Below are positions 33,055 to 41,564 of a stretch of 64,000 nucleotides of DNA, in pieces. A program made the translations under genes and the position numbers. The notes beneath the pieces are model-generated. The model did no database searches. It saw nothing but the letters and a program-made list of their open reading frames with translations, and was not told the DNA's origin. How positions within the stretch are numbered: position 1 is the stretch's first letter; each line of letters begins with the position of its first letter. Source of the DNA: Lachnospiraceae bacterium (lineage in GTDB: Bacteria; Bacillota; Clostridia; Lachnospirales; Lachnospiraceae); NCBI GenBank assembly GCA_910573755.1, contig CAJTBO010000003.1, forward strand, positions 62,001-126,000, given 5' to 3'.

Positions 33055-33861
33055 TCAATAAGAATGATAAACAAATTCCAATAAGAGTCCTTCCAACTCT
33101 TTTATTTCCTCCGGCGCAAGCTTTTTCTCTTCCTCCTTCTTTTTATGCGCGGCAAAATCCGCGATCTGCGCCTGTTTTTCTTCTGTCTTTACTGCCGTTT
33201 CCTCTGTCCCTTCTTTTTCATTTTCACTACAGACATCCCTTGTTCCCTTTTCGTATTCTGTACCCGGGGCAGGATCCTTTTCCTGCCGTGCATCATTTTC
33301 CGCCGCCGTTTCCAGTTTGTCCAGCCTTTCCTGCTCCTTCTTTGATTGCGGGATCCGCACGCTGATATTATTTTCCAGATAATCTATTAAATTAGTCTTT
33401 AAGATCTCTTTCTTTCCTTTCAGGTCTACTGCAGCCGAGATCGAAAAATAGGCATAGAGCATCACAAAAGCAGACAGATAATAAGCAAGTATCTCTCCTA
33501 CCGTTTTACCTGCAATGATCGCCCTGCAGGCACCCGCCCCCGCTATAAAAATAGAAAGCAGAAGGAGTTGTCCGCTTAAATGCTCCATACCCTTTGCCGA
33601 CAGCGGGCCGAACCTGATGCCATGCAGGAATTTATCCACAAAAACGGGGATATTGACTACCTTCTCGTGCAGCTCATATCGGTTGGTAAATTTCAATTTA
33701 CATGCTTTCAGCATTTTATTTTCCGTGGATGACATATTATATGTCTCTTTTATCATATTTTGGTAAAGAAAACCTGTTATGATCTGGCATAACAGACTGA
33801 AAATAAACAATAATAATACTACACCGGCAAGTATTTCATGTTCTGTAAAAAGGCTTTTCAT
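33055..33861 (-). CDS. Membrane protein of unknown function with charged tail
   Basis: A 268-residue protein I do not recognise. The N-terminus has a membrane helix (about residues 10-33, ILAGVVLLLFIFSLLCQIIT). Two or three more follow at about 90-145. The region between (TENKMLKACKLKFTNRYELH) is basic and hydrophilic. The C-terminal 100 residues are highly charged Glu/Lys-rich and probably disordered, ending in an amphipathic EEIKELEGLLLEFVYHSY. It ends 109 bp upstream of the pgi start and has its own spacing, so it is probably a separate transcript. It is conserved-looking but unnamed in clostridia. No function is offered. Confidence 0.7.
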   Translation of the reverse strand: MKSLFTEHEILAGVVLLLFIFSLLCQIITGFLYQNMIKETYNMSSTENKMLKACKLKFTNRYELHEKVVNIPVFVDKFLHGIRFGPLSAKGMEHLSGQLLLLSIFIAGAGACRAIIAGKTVGEILAYYLSAFVMLYAYFSISAAVDLKGKKEILKTNLIDYLENNISVRIPQSKKEQERLDKLETAAENDARQEKDPAPGTEYEKGTRDVCSENEKEGTEETAVKTEEKQAQIADFAAHKKKEEEKKLAPEEIKELEGLLLEFVYHSY

Positions 33862-33980
33862 ATTACAAGCTCCTTTCTCCTGTTTATGTCTGTTTCAGTA
33901 TAATCCGGATAAAGTCTGTATCTCAACAAAAACCCTTCGCCGTATTTTTACAAAATGTGGGAACTTTTTTGCTCTTTCTC

Positions 33981-34009
33981 TGGAAAACGACATTATTTTC
34001 TGCTATAAT
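33981..34009 (+). promoter_or_regulatory. Extended -10 promoter of the TSCPD-murG pair
   Basis: TGC precedes TATAAT (34004-34009), an extended -10. A weak -35 TGGAAA lies 17 bp upstream. The first start codon is 74 bp downstream. Confidence 0.6.
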
Positions 34010-34082
34010 TTCTTTTTAATCAGAAAATTTTGTTGATAACAAAATGAATGGGCAGCGCCCCATAGAGAAGGGAGAGAGGGAT

Positions 34083-34328
34083 ATGCATTACAAACCATCA
34101 GGAGTCTGTTCCCAGGGAATTGATTTTGAACTGGAGAACGGGATCGTAAAGGGAGTTCGTTTTACAGGCGGCTGCAGCGGAAATACACAGGGCGTTGCGG
34201 CTTTGATCGAGGGAATGCCTGCAGAGGAAGCCATCAGACGGCTCAAAGGGCTGAAGTGCGGTTTTAAACCTACTTCCTGTCCCGATCAATTGGCAAAAGC
34301 ATTAGAAGCAGCACTTGTCAGTCAGTAA
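34083..34328 (+). CDS. TIGR03905-type TSCPD domain protein
   Basis: An 81-residue protein made of one TSCPD domain, a fold also found at the end of some ribonucleotide reductases and thought to bind metal or nucleic acid. Key motifs are SGVCSQGIDFELENG, FTGGCSGNTQGVAAL, LKGLKCGFKPTSCPDQLAKA; four Cys residues are placed as in the family. I took the inner ATG at 34083, which follows GAAGGGAGAGAGGG; a frame 13 codons longer lacks this support. Its stop lies 16 bp before the murG start. The function is unknown. Confidence 0.88.
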   Translation: MHYKPSGVCSQGIDFELENGIVKGVRFTGGCSGNTQGVAALIEGMPAEEAIRRLKGLKCGFKPTSCPDQLAKALEAALVSQ

Positions 34329-34344
34329 ATGCGGAGGTCATTTC

Positions 34345-35415
34345 ATGTCAAAAAAAATTATTTTAACAGGCGGCGGCACTGCCGGCCATGTCACGCCGAA
34401 TATTGCACTGATTCCTCATCTGAAGGAAGCAGGCTATGAAATAGTTTATATTGGCTCCTATGAAGGAATAGAGAAACGATTGATTTCCGATTTCCCGGAA
34501 ATTCCATACCACGGCATCGCAACCGGAAAATTCAGAAGGTATCTGGATCTTAAAAACCTGACCGATCCGTTTCGTGTTATAAAAGGCTTTGCCGAAGCAA
34601 AAAAGATCTTAAAGCAGGAAAAGCCCGATGTATTATTTTCCAAAGGCGGTTTTGTCAGTGTCCCCGTTGTCAGGGCGGCGGCTTCCCTGCACATCCCCTG
34701 TATCATCCATGAATCCGATATGACGCCGGGACTTGCCAATAAGTTTTGCATTCCGATTGCGCAGAAGGTCTGCTGCAATTTTCCGGAAACTTTAAAAATG
34801 CTGCCGGAAGAAAAGGCAGTTCTGACCGGTTCTCCGATCCGCGAGGAATTATCGAGCGGAAATAAGATCGCCGCTCTGGAACTCTGCAGATTCACCGTAT
34901 CCAAGCCGGTTGTTATGGTGATCGGCGGCTCTCTGGGGGCAGCCAGCATCAATCAGGCTGTGAGGGATTCTCTGGATGCATTGCTGCAGGATTTTCAGGT
35001 GGTTCATATCTGCGGCAAAGATAAGGTGGATAACCTGCTGCTCAATGTCAGCGGTTATAAGCAGTTTGAATATTTAAAAGCGGAACTGAAAGACGTGTTC
35101 GCCATGGCGGATGTTATTATTTCCCGGGCAGGCGCCAATGCGATCTGCGAACTTCTGGCCCTGAAAAAGCCGAATCTGCTGATTCCGCTGCCCGCAGGCC
35201 AAAGCCGCGGCGACCAGCTTTTGAACGCCGCTTCCTTTGAGTCACAAGGATACAGTATGGTGATACAGGAGGAGAATCTGACGCCGGAACTTCTTGTGGA
35301 AAAGGTACAGGAGCTGTATTTTACGCGGCAGATCTATATTGATGCAATGAACAGTTCCATGCAGATGAGTTCTATCAGCTCTATTATGAAGCTGATTCAG
35401 GAGGCAGTGGGATAA
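34345..35415 (+). CDS. murG: UDP-GlcNAc--undecaprenyl-PP-MurNAc-pentapeptide GlcNAc transferase
   Basis: The GT28 enzyme that adds GlcNAc to lipid I to make lipid II on the inner membrane face. The length of 356 residues is normal. Motifs are the N-terminal ILTGGGTAGHVTPNIAL glycine-rich loop, KGGFVSVPVVRAA, IHESDMTPGLANKF, MVIGGSLGAASINQAVR and the donor-site SRAGANAICELLAL plus LLIPLPAGQSRGDQ. GGAGG lies 7 nt before the chosen ATG. It lies outside any visible division-cell-wall cluster, which is common in Lachnospiraceae-type genomes. A bidirectional terminator follows. Confidence 0.95.
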   Translation: MSKKIILTGGGTAGHVTPNIALIPHLKEAGYEIVYIGSYEGIEKRLISDFPEIPYHGIATGKFRRYLDLKNLTDPFRVIKGFAEAKKILKQEKPDVLFSKGGFVSVPVVRAAASLHIPCIIHESDMTPGLANKFCIPIAQKVCCNFPETLKMLPEEKAVLTGSPIREELSSGNKIAALELCRFTVSKPVVMVIGGSLGAASINQAVRDSLDALLQDFQVVHICGKDKVDNLLLNVSGYKQFEYLKAELKDVFAMADVIISRAGANAICELLALKKPNLLIPLPAGQSRGDQLLNAASFESQGYSMVIQEENLTPELLVEKVQELYFTRQIYIDAMNSSMQMSSISSIMKLIQEAVG

Positions 35416-35440
35416 TGATCCTTTCCCGGATGCCCGGATA

Positions 35441-35472
35441 AAAAAAGATCCTGTATATACAGGATCTTTTTT
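35441..35472. terminator. Bidirectional terminator between murG and the anti-sigma gene
   Basis: A perfect hairpin: A6 GATCCTGTA on one side and TACAGGATC T6 on the other, around a 2-nt centre. It would end both convergent transcripts. Confidence 0.92.
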
Positions 35473-35495
35473 AAATACCGGAACGCCTTATCTTA

Positions 35496-37082
35496 TTATC
35501 TTTCCTTTATATTTTCAACAACAAGAGAACCGTCTTCCAGACAGATCTCAGCCTTCAGTTTTATGCTCAACGGGAAGAACACTTCTTCTCCATTCGCATT
35601 CACAAAAACCACCTCCATCCGGAAATGCAGGAAAAGTCCTTTTTCCGTTATAAATTCTCTTTCGGGAGCAAGGTTTACAGCCTCATATGTCAAGCCGTCT
35701 TTTTCCTCCTCCGATAACTTTTCAGATTTCCCGAAGGGTTCTTCCATTAAGTACAGTTGGATAGCCCCTGCGGTTTCATCATATTCCGCCTTCAGCTGAT
35801 GTATGATCTGGCTCTCATAATCATTGATGGAAAGAACACTGGCAGTCCAGTTTTCTCCCTTCAGGGATATGAGCCATAGTTCGCCCGCCTGCTGCTTTGG
35901 CGCCTCCTGCGGTTTTTCGGATACACTTACGTCATTTCCCGAAACAGAGGGCATATCGCTTTTTGCCGCCGTTTCATCCGAACCGTCTCCGGAAGCAGTT
36001 TCCTCTAAACCGTCTTCCGCTGCATCTTGTGCGGAAATTTTCATCCTCCCGTCATCCGCGATATCCGACTCCTTTCCTGCCGTAGTATTTTCCGCCGTTT
36101 TGCTCATCGATGTATTTTCCGCAGCAGTTTCTGTGTTCTTTTTCTCCGGTATATTTTCTGCTACAGCCGTATTCCGGGCGGGTACCGTCTCTGCTTCCGC
36201 CTCATTACTTATATTACCGTTACCGTCCTCTGAAGCCTCACTGCCTTCCGCAGCTGTTTTATCCGGCGCCTCTATATCCTCTCTCGTTATCGTTTTCGTC
36301 TGCGGCTCGCCGTTATACAGAAGGACAACCAGTTCTTCCTCGCCGTCGCCGTCCGCATCCGCAAAGGAAATATCTGGCAGTTTTTTTGTGCCGTTCATAT
36401 AATTCCAGTCAAAATACCGGCAGCTGTCCTTTACCCGAAGGGCGGTTCCTGTCAGTACACCGTTCTCATGGTATCCGTAGAGGGAAATATCTTTTTCCGG
36501 CAGTTCCGCCAACAGGATCGTCCGGAGTTTCTCCGGCTCATCCGCATAACGCTCTTCCATATCAGGTGTATAGATTTCCTTTATTTCCCGGAGTTTCTCT
36601 GCCGTCATCTCCGCCTTCCAGGCTTCAACTCCTCCCGGTACTTCCTCCGTTGTCTCCGGCTGCACCGGCTGTTCTGGCACCTCGTTTTCCGAAACAGTAT
36701 CATTACCGCTTACAGAGGGCTCCGGCTCATCCGCTTCCTGCCCCATAAGCGGTTTTTCTTCTTTTTCTTTGCTGTTCTGCTCATCCAGCGCAATAATATC
36801 CGCCTTATAACTCCTGACGATCACCGCCTTTGCCACGGTTTTCACCACAGGTATTTTTACCGCGGTCTCCGCGAAAGCATAGGAACTGTTTACCCCTATC
36901 GTCAGGCACAAAAGCAGAATTGCCGCAACAGAGCCTGCCATTTTGATCATGCGGTTACGCCATGCAGCCGTTTTTTTACGCCTGTCCGCAGCAACCGTCT
37001 GTCTCACCATCAGTAAAAGCTCATCCGGTATCTCTATTTCTTCATATTTCAGTTTTTCTTCCTGAAAATAGTCATGCTTCAT
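35496..37082 (-). CDS. Probable membrane anti-sigma factor with large outer domain
   Basis: A 528-residue membrane protein whose gene overlaps the ECF sigma gene by 11 bp, as anti-sigma factors do. Residues 1-46 are cytoplasmic (IPDELLLMVRQTVAADRRKK, similar in placing to RsgI/RsiV-like N-termini). One membrane helix spans about 48-68. The outer part has a Ser/Glu/Pro-rich linker, a calcium-loop-like DADGDGEEE at 242-250 next to a beta strand (VCBS/EF-hand-like), a low-complexity Ala/Glu/Thr stretch (about 275-395) and a C-terminal beta domain. The repeated PSVSGND phrase occurs twice. It may sense wall or polymer state and release the sigma factor by cleavage. The sensed signal is unknown. 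Confidence 0.72.
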   Translation of the reverse strand: MKHDYFQEEKLKYEEIEIPDELLLMVRQTVAADRRKKTAAWRNRMIKMAGSVAAILLLCLTIGVNSSYAFAETAVKIPVVKTVAKAVIVRSYKADIIALDEQNSKEKEEKPLMGQEADEPEPSVSGNDTVSENEVPEQPVQPETTEEVPGGVEAWKAEMTAEKLREIKEIYTPDMEERYADEPEKLRTILLAELPEKDISLYGYHENGVLTGTALRVKDSCRYFDWNYMNGTKKLPDISFADADGDGEEELVVLLYNGEPQTKTITREDIEAPDKTAAEGSEASEDGNGNISNEAEAETVPARNTAVAENIPEKKNTETAAENTSMSKTAENTTAGKESDIADDGRMKISAQDAAEDGLEETASGDGSDETAAKSDMPSVSGNDVSVSEKPQEAPKQQAGELWLISLKGENWTASVLSINDYESQIIHQLKAEYDETAGAIQLYLMEEPFGKSEKLSEEEKDGLTYEAVNLAPEREFITEKGLFLHFRMEVVFVNANGEEVFFPLSIKLKAEICLEDGSLVVENIKER

Positions 37083-37635
37083 TCCGGCTTTCCCTCTCCG
37101 CCTTCTTTAATGATTTTCCATATCTCGTTAAAAGCTCTTCGTCTTCCTTTTCCAGTTCTTTCCCCAGCTTCTTACATGCCGCATACAGTCTTGATTTTAC
37201 CGTATTCAGATTGGTATCCGTAATTTCCGCAATTTCTTTTAAAGTTTTTTCTTCAAAGAAATGCAGTTGTATCACAATCTGCATGTCTGTCGGTAATTCG
37301 GAAATTTTAGAGACGACCTCTATCTTCGGTTCATACGCCGGCTCTTCATAGCTTCCTTCCAGTAAATCATTATCCGACTCATCCCATGCTATGTATTTCT
37401 TTTCTTTCCGCAGGTACATCAGGCTTTCATTGATCACAATACGGTAGAACCAGCTCGCCATCGCCTCTTCGCTCTGCAGTTTTTCATAATTTTCCAACGC
37501 TTTACATATGGCGTTCTGCACCACATCTAATGCCGCCTCCCTGTTTTTTACATAATAAAAAGCGGCACGGTAAAACTGGTTCTGATTTTCAACAATGTGT
37601 TTCACCAGAGAGTCATACAGTGCTTTCTTGGACAT
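37072..37635 (-). CDS. ECF-type RNA polymerase sigma factor
   Basis: A sigma-70 family protein of about 187 residues of the extracytoplasmic-function type. Region 2 is AAFYYVKNREAALDVVQNAI followed by EEAMASWFYRIVINESLMYL. Region 4 is LPTDMQIVIQLHFFEEKTLK followed by AEITDTNLNTVKSRLYAACK, the promoter-recognising helix-turn-helix. The start MSKKALYD has AAGGA 8 nt upstream; the frame extends eight codons further without such support. Its stop overlaps the anti-sigma gene. Targets are likely cell-envelope genes; the GH25 lysozyme gene next upstream is one candidate. Confidence 0.92.
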   Translation of the reverse strand: MSKKALYDSLVKHIVENQNQFYRAAFYYVKNREAALDVVQNAICKALENYEKLQSEEAMASWFYRIVINESLMYLRKEKKYIAWDESDNDLLEGSYEEPAYEPKIEVVSKISELPTDMQIVIQLHFFEEKTLKEIAEITDTNLNTVKSRLYAACKKLGKELEKEDEELLTRYGKSLKKAERESRNEA

Positions 37636-37701
37636 ATCTGTATTCCTTCCTACTTTCAAGATGCTCTTCTCTTAAGTTTTGTTTAAATTATTTTCAACTT
37701 T

Positions 37702-38481
37702 TTAACGATTTTGTATCAAAGTTGTATCACACTGCACCGATATGGAATGATCTTCAAGAAAATCCGTCCATTCCTTCTCGGAACCGTAAAAAACATTCAG
37801 GTCAATATGCTCCTCTTCCCCGCTGTAGCCCTGCAGCTTTGCATCACTGTCATACTGCCAGAAAGTCCATTTTCCGGGCATACCCATATTCGGGGAAAAA
37901 TATATATTCCGAATCCAGAGCGGATACTCATCAAAAGCGCCTCTGATATAAGTACTGTAGGAACTTTCTGTGGCATAAATCAGCGGTTTTACGCCATAAT
38001 ATTCCTCCAGTCTGTCCAGAAGACTCTGAAGCTGCTTTCTCGTTTCTTCCACATCAGGTTTATTATAAAAACGGTCACCGTAAAATTCAATATCAACCAC
38101 CGGCGAAAGCATCCCTTCCTCTTTGGGCACCACGGAAATAAAATGTTCCGCCTGAGCCTCCCCCGTGCTTTCAAAGCTGAAAAAATGATACGCTCCTCTT
38201 TTTAACCTTGTCTTTCCTGACTGCTCCCAGTTTTCCTTAAATTTCGTATCGATGTGGCTGCTGCCCTCTGTCGCCTTGATAAAAGCAAAGTCTATATTTT
38301 CTTCCGCCAGAATTCCCCAGTCTATTTCCCCCTGATAATAAGATACATCCACTCCGCGGATCGGGTAATCCTCCTCCGAGGGATGATTTATCGTTATTTT
38401 CCCCTGATATACCAATAAGCCAAACAATATGGCATCGAGCAGCACAAAAAGAGCCGCCCCTGTCCATAGCTTCTTCTTCAT
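37702..38481 (-). CDS. GH25-family lysozyme (muramidase), membrane-anchored
   Basis: A 259-residue peptidoglycan hydrolase that cleaves the beta-1,4 bond after MurNAc. A membrane helix (about residues 5-24) anchors or exports it. The GH25 barrel begins with IRGVDVSYYQGEIDW (Asp45) and continues with FAFIKATEGSSHIDTKF, AYHFFSFESTGEAQAEHF and PVVDIEFYG, where Asp130 and Glu132 are the expected catalytic residues. The protein ends after the barrel, without a separate wall-binding domain. It lies upstream of the sigma/anti-sigma pair on the same strand, separated by 66 bp. It probably remodels the wall. A phage origin is possible, but no phage genes are near. Confidence 0.93.
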   Translation of the reverse strand: MKKKLWTGAALFVLLDAILFGLLVYQGKITINHPSEEDYPIRGVDVSYYQGEIDWGILAEENIDFAFIKATEGSSHIDTKFKENWEQSGKTRLKRGAYHFFSFESTGEAQAEHFISVVPKEEGMLSPVVDIEFYGDRFYNKPDVEETRKQLQSLLDRLEEYYGVKPLIYATESSYSTYIRGAFDEYPLWIRNIYFSPNMGMPGKWTFWQYDSDAKLQGYSGEEEHIDLNVFYGSEKEWTDFLEDHSISVQCDTTLIQNR

Positions 38482-38499
38482 AATTCCTCACATTCTACC

Positions 38500-38542
38500 G
38501 TACAGGCGGTCCTATGGCCACCCGGACAAATCCCGCCTGTAC
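38500..38542 (-). promoter_or_regulatory. Leader hairpin upstream of the GH25 gene
   Basis: GTACAGGCGG and CCGCCTGTAC form a perfect 10-bp stem with an inner GTCC/GGAC stem. It ends 19 bp before the GH25 start codon. On the minus strand it is preceded by TTGAGT and TACTAT, 17 bp apart, a possible promoter. It may also act as the end of the exopolysaccharide operon, though no U-run is present. Confidence 0.5.
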
Positions 38543-38627
38543 TTCCTTTACCATAGTATATGATATTTAAAAGAAACTCAATCCTTCTATGTCAGAAACG
38601 GCATTATTTTCTAAAAATATAATAATT

Positions 38628-39812
38628 CTAAAAAAAGAATTCATGACTTCCGGACAGATTTTTCAATTGAACTGCTTTTTTGAAAGCCCTTCTTTTTTCT
38701 TCATCTCTATATAATTTTTCAACACTTTCCGCAACCGCTTCCGGAGATAATTCACACAACATACCATCTTCCCCGTCTACGATCTGTTCCCTGTTCCCGC
38801 TGCGGTCCGAAGCAATGACAGCGCATCCAAGCACCTGTGCCTCCTGAATGGCAATGCTTTTTCCCTCATATCTTCCCGCCTGCACATACAGATCCGTCTG
38901 TACATAATAGGGATACGGATTATCCACCGCTCCCAAAAGCCGGAAGTCATCCTGCAGATCCAGCTTTTTTATTTTTTTCTCAAGCTTTTTTCTCTGATCT
39001 CCTTCCCCCAGCACATACCATCTTATCTGATATTCTTTATCTTTCAGGATTTTCATTGCCTCTATCGCAACATCATAAGCCTTCTGCCATGTCAAACGCC
39101 CCACCGAGAGGATACGGAATCCTTCATAGCCATCCGCGAAACCGCCCCCTTCCCCTGCCTTCCTTAAAATCTCCTCTTTATTGATAATATTGTGAAAAAC
39201 ATCTGTCTTCCCTTCATATTCCGGATAAAACGCAAGAAAATGACTCCTCACTTCTTCAGACACCGTATAAATCTTATCATAATCTTCATAACATCCCTGA
39301 TCAAGCTCCCTTGTATATCCTGCGCTTTCATAGTCAATATGTATGAACACCACCTTTTTTCCCGCCTTTACATATTCTGCCACATAATAGGCGGAAGCCC
39401 CCTCCAGCCATGCAACAGCCAGATCAAAGGAAATATCAAACCGCTGCGCCCCTTCGGACAGTATCCTCCACAAAAGCTTATCCGCCGAAAACCTTCTGCT
39501 TTTTGCCATGACGATCATGTTTTTTATAAGCAATCCGGTTTTTTTGAACAGGCTGCCGTTTCTAAAAAATGCGCCGCATACCTTTTTAGCCATCTGGTGC
39601 CTTCCCGCAGCCGTTAAAACCGAAGAATCATCATAGCGGGAGTTCAATACCCGGACATGGGACGGTATATCATGAATCAGTTCCCCCTGCCCCATGATCA
39701 CATAAAGATACACTTCATATTTATTATCGTTTAACCTTTTCAGCAGTTCTGTCAATGCTTTCTCCGCACCTGCCCGCCCTAACGTATTTATGACAAACAG
39801 AATCTTTTTCAT
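38628..39812 (-). CDS. Glycosyltransferase family 4
   Basis: A 394-residue retaining GT4 with a GT-B fold, cytoplasmic or membrane-attached. The N-terminal domain begins ILFVINTLGRAGAEKALTEL. The C-terminal nucleotide-sugar domain has FRILSVGRLTWQKAYDVAIE, DDFRLLGAVDNPYPYY and the GRYEGKSIAIQEAQVLGCAV segment with the E-x7-E motif. It ends shortly after the last helix in KNLSGSHEFFF, which may be a few residues short but does not affect the core. It is the last gene of the 25-kb polysaccharide block, 46 bp after the hydrolase gene. It probably adds a side sugar. Confidence 0.9.
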   Translation of the reverse strand: MKKILFVINTLGRAGAEKALTELLKRLNDNKYEVYLYVIMGQGELIHDIPSHVRVLNSRYDDSSVLTAAGRHQMAKKVCGAFFRNGSLFKKTGLLIKNMIVMAKSRRFSADKLLWRILSEGAQRFDISFDLAVAWLEGASAYYVAEYVKAGKKVVFIHIDYESAGYTRELDQGCYEDYDKIYTVSEEVRSHFLAFYPEYEGKTDVFHNIINKEEILRKAGEGGGFADGYEGFRILSVGRLTWQKAYDVAIEAMKILKDKEYQIRWYVLGEGDQRKKLEKKIKKLDLQDDFRLLGAVDNPYPYYVQTDLYVQAGRYEGKSIAIQEAQVLGCAVIASDRSGNREQIVDGEDGMLCELSPEAVAESVEKLYRDEEKRRAFKKAVQLKNLSGSHEFFF

Positions 39813-39857
39813 TACCGCTTCACCCTCAATATCGATCCACCGTTTTTTATCCGGCAG

Positions 39858-41495
39858 TTACAAAAGACTGCCCTTTTTAACCACCGTATTTTTCTCCTCG
39901 TTATTGCCCGGTGAACAGTCTTTTGCCCGGATAACAAAATAATATGTCACCCCTTTATCTAAACCCTTAATGATCGATTGATACGGATAAGTCTCAAAAG
40001 CCGCTCCATAGCCATAGCCCTTTCCTGTCTCCGGGCATAATTCTATCTGCTGCGCCCTCTCAAGATCCGGGTCCTTCTCAAAATCGAACGGCGTACTCTG
40101 ATAGTATAGTGTGTATATCACGCCGCTTTTATCCACCGCAACGTCCCAGCGCACGATTATTCCATCCTCCGTCAGTTCAACCTCTCCTATGCCTGTTCTC
40201 GGTACCGGCTCCTGCTTTGGATACTCTTCCGAATTATTATGAACGCTGCTCCAGACAGGCGGCAAAATATCATCCGCTTCGTTGTGTTCCAGTACAAAAT
40301 CATTTACCAATGTCAAACTTCCGTCTGTTATATAATGGGAAAATCCCGCCTTATCCTGTGCCTGCACGATGTCCTCCATAAGCACATCAAATCCGGCCGC
40401 AGCCGTATTTCCTGATAACGCGCTCTTCAACCCGAGCTCTTCAGGGCCTTCCGCATATCCAAGCGACAACACCTTAAATCCGTCCGGGCGGTTTGCCTCC
40501 GCACTGATCTTCGGCGCATAAACATTTTTATTATCGGCAAAAAAATCCTCTTTATATGTCCTTGCCGGATCGGAATCCAGCATGTAACTTTCAAATAATA
40601 AAAAATCTATATATTTCCGCGGTGAAAATTCATAATGAGGATAATAATAATTATAAAAAAACAGCCCTCTGTTCTGCAGAATATACTTATCCGGATACTC
40701 CTCTTTCAACCTCTGCATAAACCGCGCCACCCCCGGAGCTGTCCATTCAAACCTTGTCCTGCACGGGTCGTCATCTCTTGTAAACAGATCGGGCGCACAT
40801 GTATCGATCGTATCAAGAAACAATCCGTCGCAGCCAAGCCCTCTGCCATAATCCTCCGTAAGGATCTCCCGGATTCCAGCCACCTGATCCGTGCCGTCCT
40901 TTTGCATTTGATTCAGTTCATCATACCACGCCGGATCCCCTATATTAGTATAAGCACAATTAAAAGAGGGATTAAAATCCGGCATGCCGTCATAATCATT
41001 ATCATCTAAATAATAGGACGCAAACCCGCTTCCTCCCGGTGATGTCCTTCCCGATATATCATCGCCCTCAAGATCAGCCAGTCCTGCATTCTCAGGAGCA
41101 ACCCGCGGCCCAGTTTTATCTCCGGTAAACCTTATATCCGTCAGCATCTGTTCCGGGGTCATACCGTTTGTCCTCAGGTCTTCACCGACAGAAAGATACC
41201 CGAAAACAATCGTTCCCCCTTTCTGAATCGCCTCCACCTGCTGCCGGGTAATATTTCCGGAATCCGGATGCAGAATTACTATATCATACCGCCTTGCATC
41301 CTTAATGATCGAATCATCCAATTCCCCGTAATAAATCATATAGGTCTGCCGGATATTATTTTCCGGCTTTTTTACAGGAAATGCCGATTCCCAGAATATA
41401 TGCCCGAAATCATATATTAAAAAAAGTATTACCATAACTGTACATGCCTTTTGAAAGCCTCTGCTTTTAATATATTTTTTTAATTTTTCTATCAT
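39858..41495 (-). CDS. GH114/PelA-hydrolase-like glycosidase with C-terminal FN3-like domain
   Basis: A 545-residue membrane-anchored or exported protein. A hydrophobic helix lies at about residues 18-38. A TIM-barrel domain (about 50-340) resembles GH114 endo-alpha-1,4-polygalactosaminidases and the related GH166 domain of PelA: TYMIYYGELDDSIIKDARRY, IVFGYLSVGEDLRTNG, AYTNIGDPAWYDELNQMQ and GCDGLFLDTIDTC, with Asp223 and Asp228 as candidate active-site residues. An FN3-like beta domain (about 425-535, VRWDVAVDKSGVIYTLYYQS, then GVTYYFVIRAKDCS) follows. In Pseudomonas the PelA hydrolase cuts Pel. Here the hydrolase is separate and lies 17 kb from pelG, at the far end of the block. It would trim or release the polymer, or free stuck chains. 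Confidence 0.82.
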   Translation of the reverse strand: MIEKLKKYIKSRGFQKACTVMVILFLIYDFGHIFWESAFPVKKPENNIRQTYMIYYGELDDSIIKDARRYDIVILHPDSGNITRQQVEAIQKGGTIVFGYLSVGEDLRTNGMTPEQMLTDIRFTGDKTGPRVAPENAGLADLEGDDISGRTSPGGSGFASYYLDDNDYDGMPDFNPSFNCAYTNIGDPAWYDELNQMQKDGTDQVAGIREILTEDYGRGLGCDGLFLDTIDTCAPDLFTRDDDPCRTRFEWTAPGVARFMQRLKEEYPDKYILQNRGLFFYNYYYPHYEFSPRKYIDFLLFESYMLDSDPARTYKEDFFADNKNVYAPKISAEANRPDGFKVLSLGYAEGPEELGLKSALSGNTAAAGFDVLMEDIVQAQDKAGFSHYITDGSLTLVNDFVLEHNEADDILPPVWSSVHNNSEEYPKQEPVPRTGIGEVELTEDGIIVRWDVAVDKSGVIYTLYYQSTPFDFEKDPDLERAQQIELCPETGKGYGYGAAFETYPYQSIIKGLDKGVTYYFVIRAKDCSPGNNEEKNTVVKKGSLL

Positions 41496-41564
41496 TTTTT
41501 TGTTCTCCGTGAAAAATTTCCTGAAAGTACCATGATCCGGTTTCCATACTTCTGTATTCCGATT

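Noticed and set aside
38628-39812. Truncated GT4
   Set aside because: The ending in HEFFF looks abrupt, but all catalytic blocks are present and length is within the family range.
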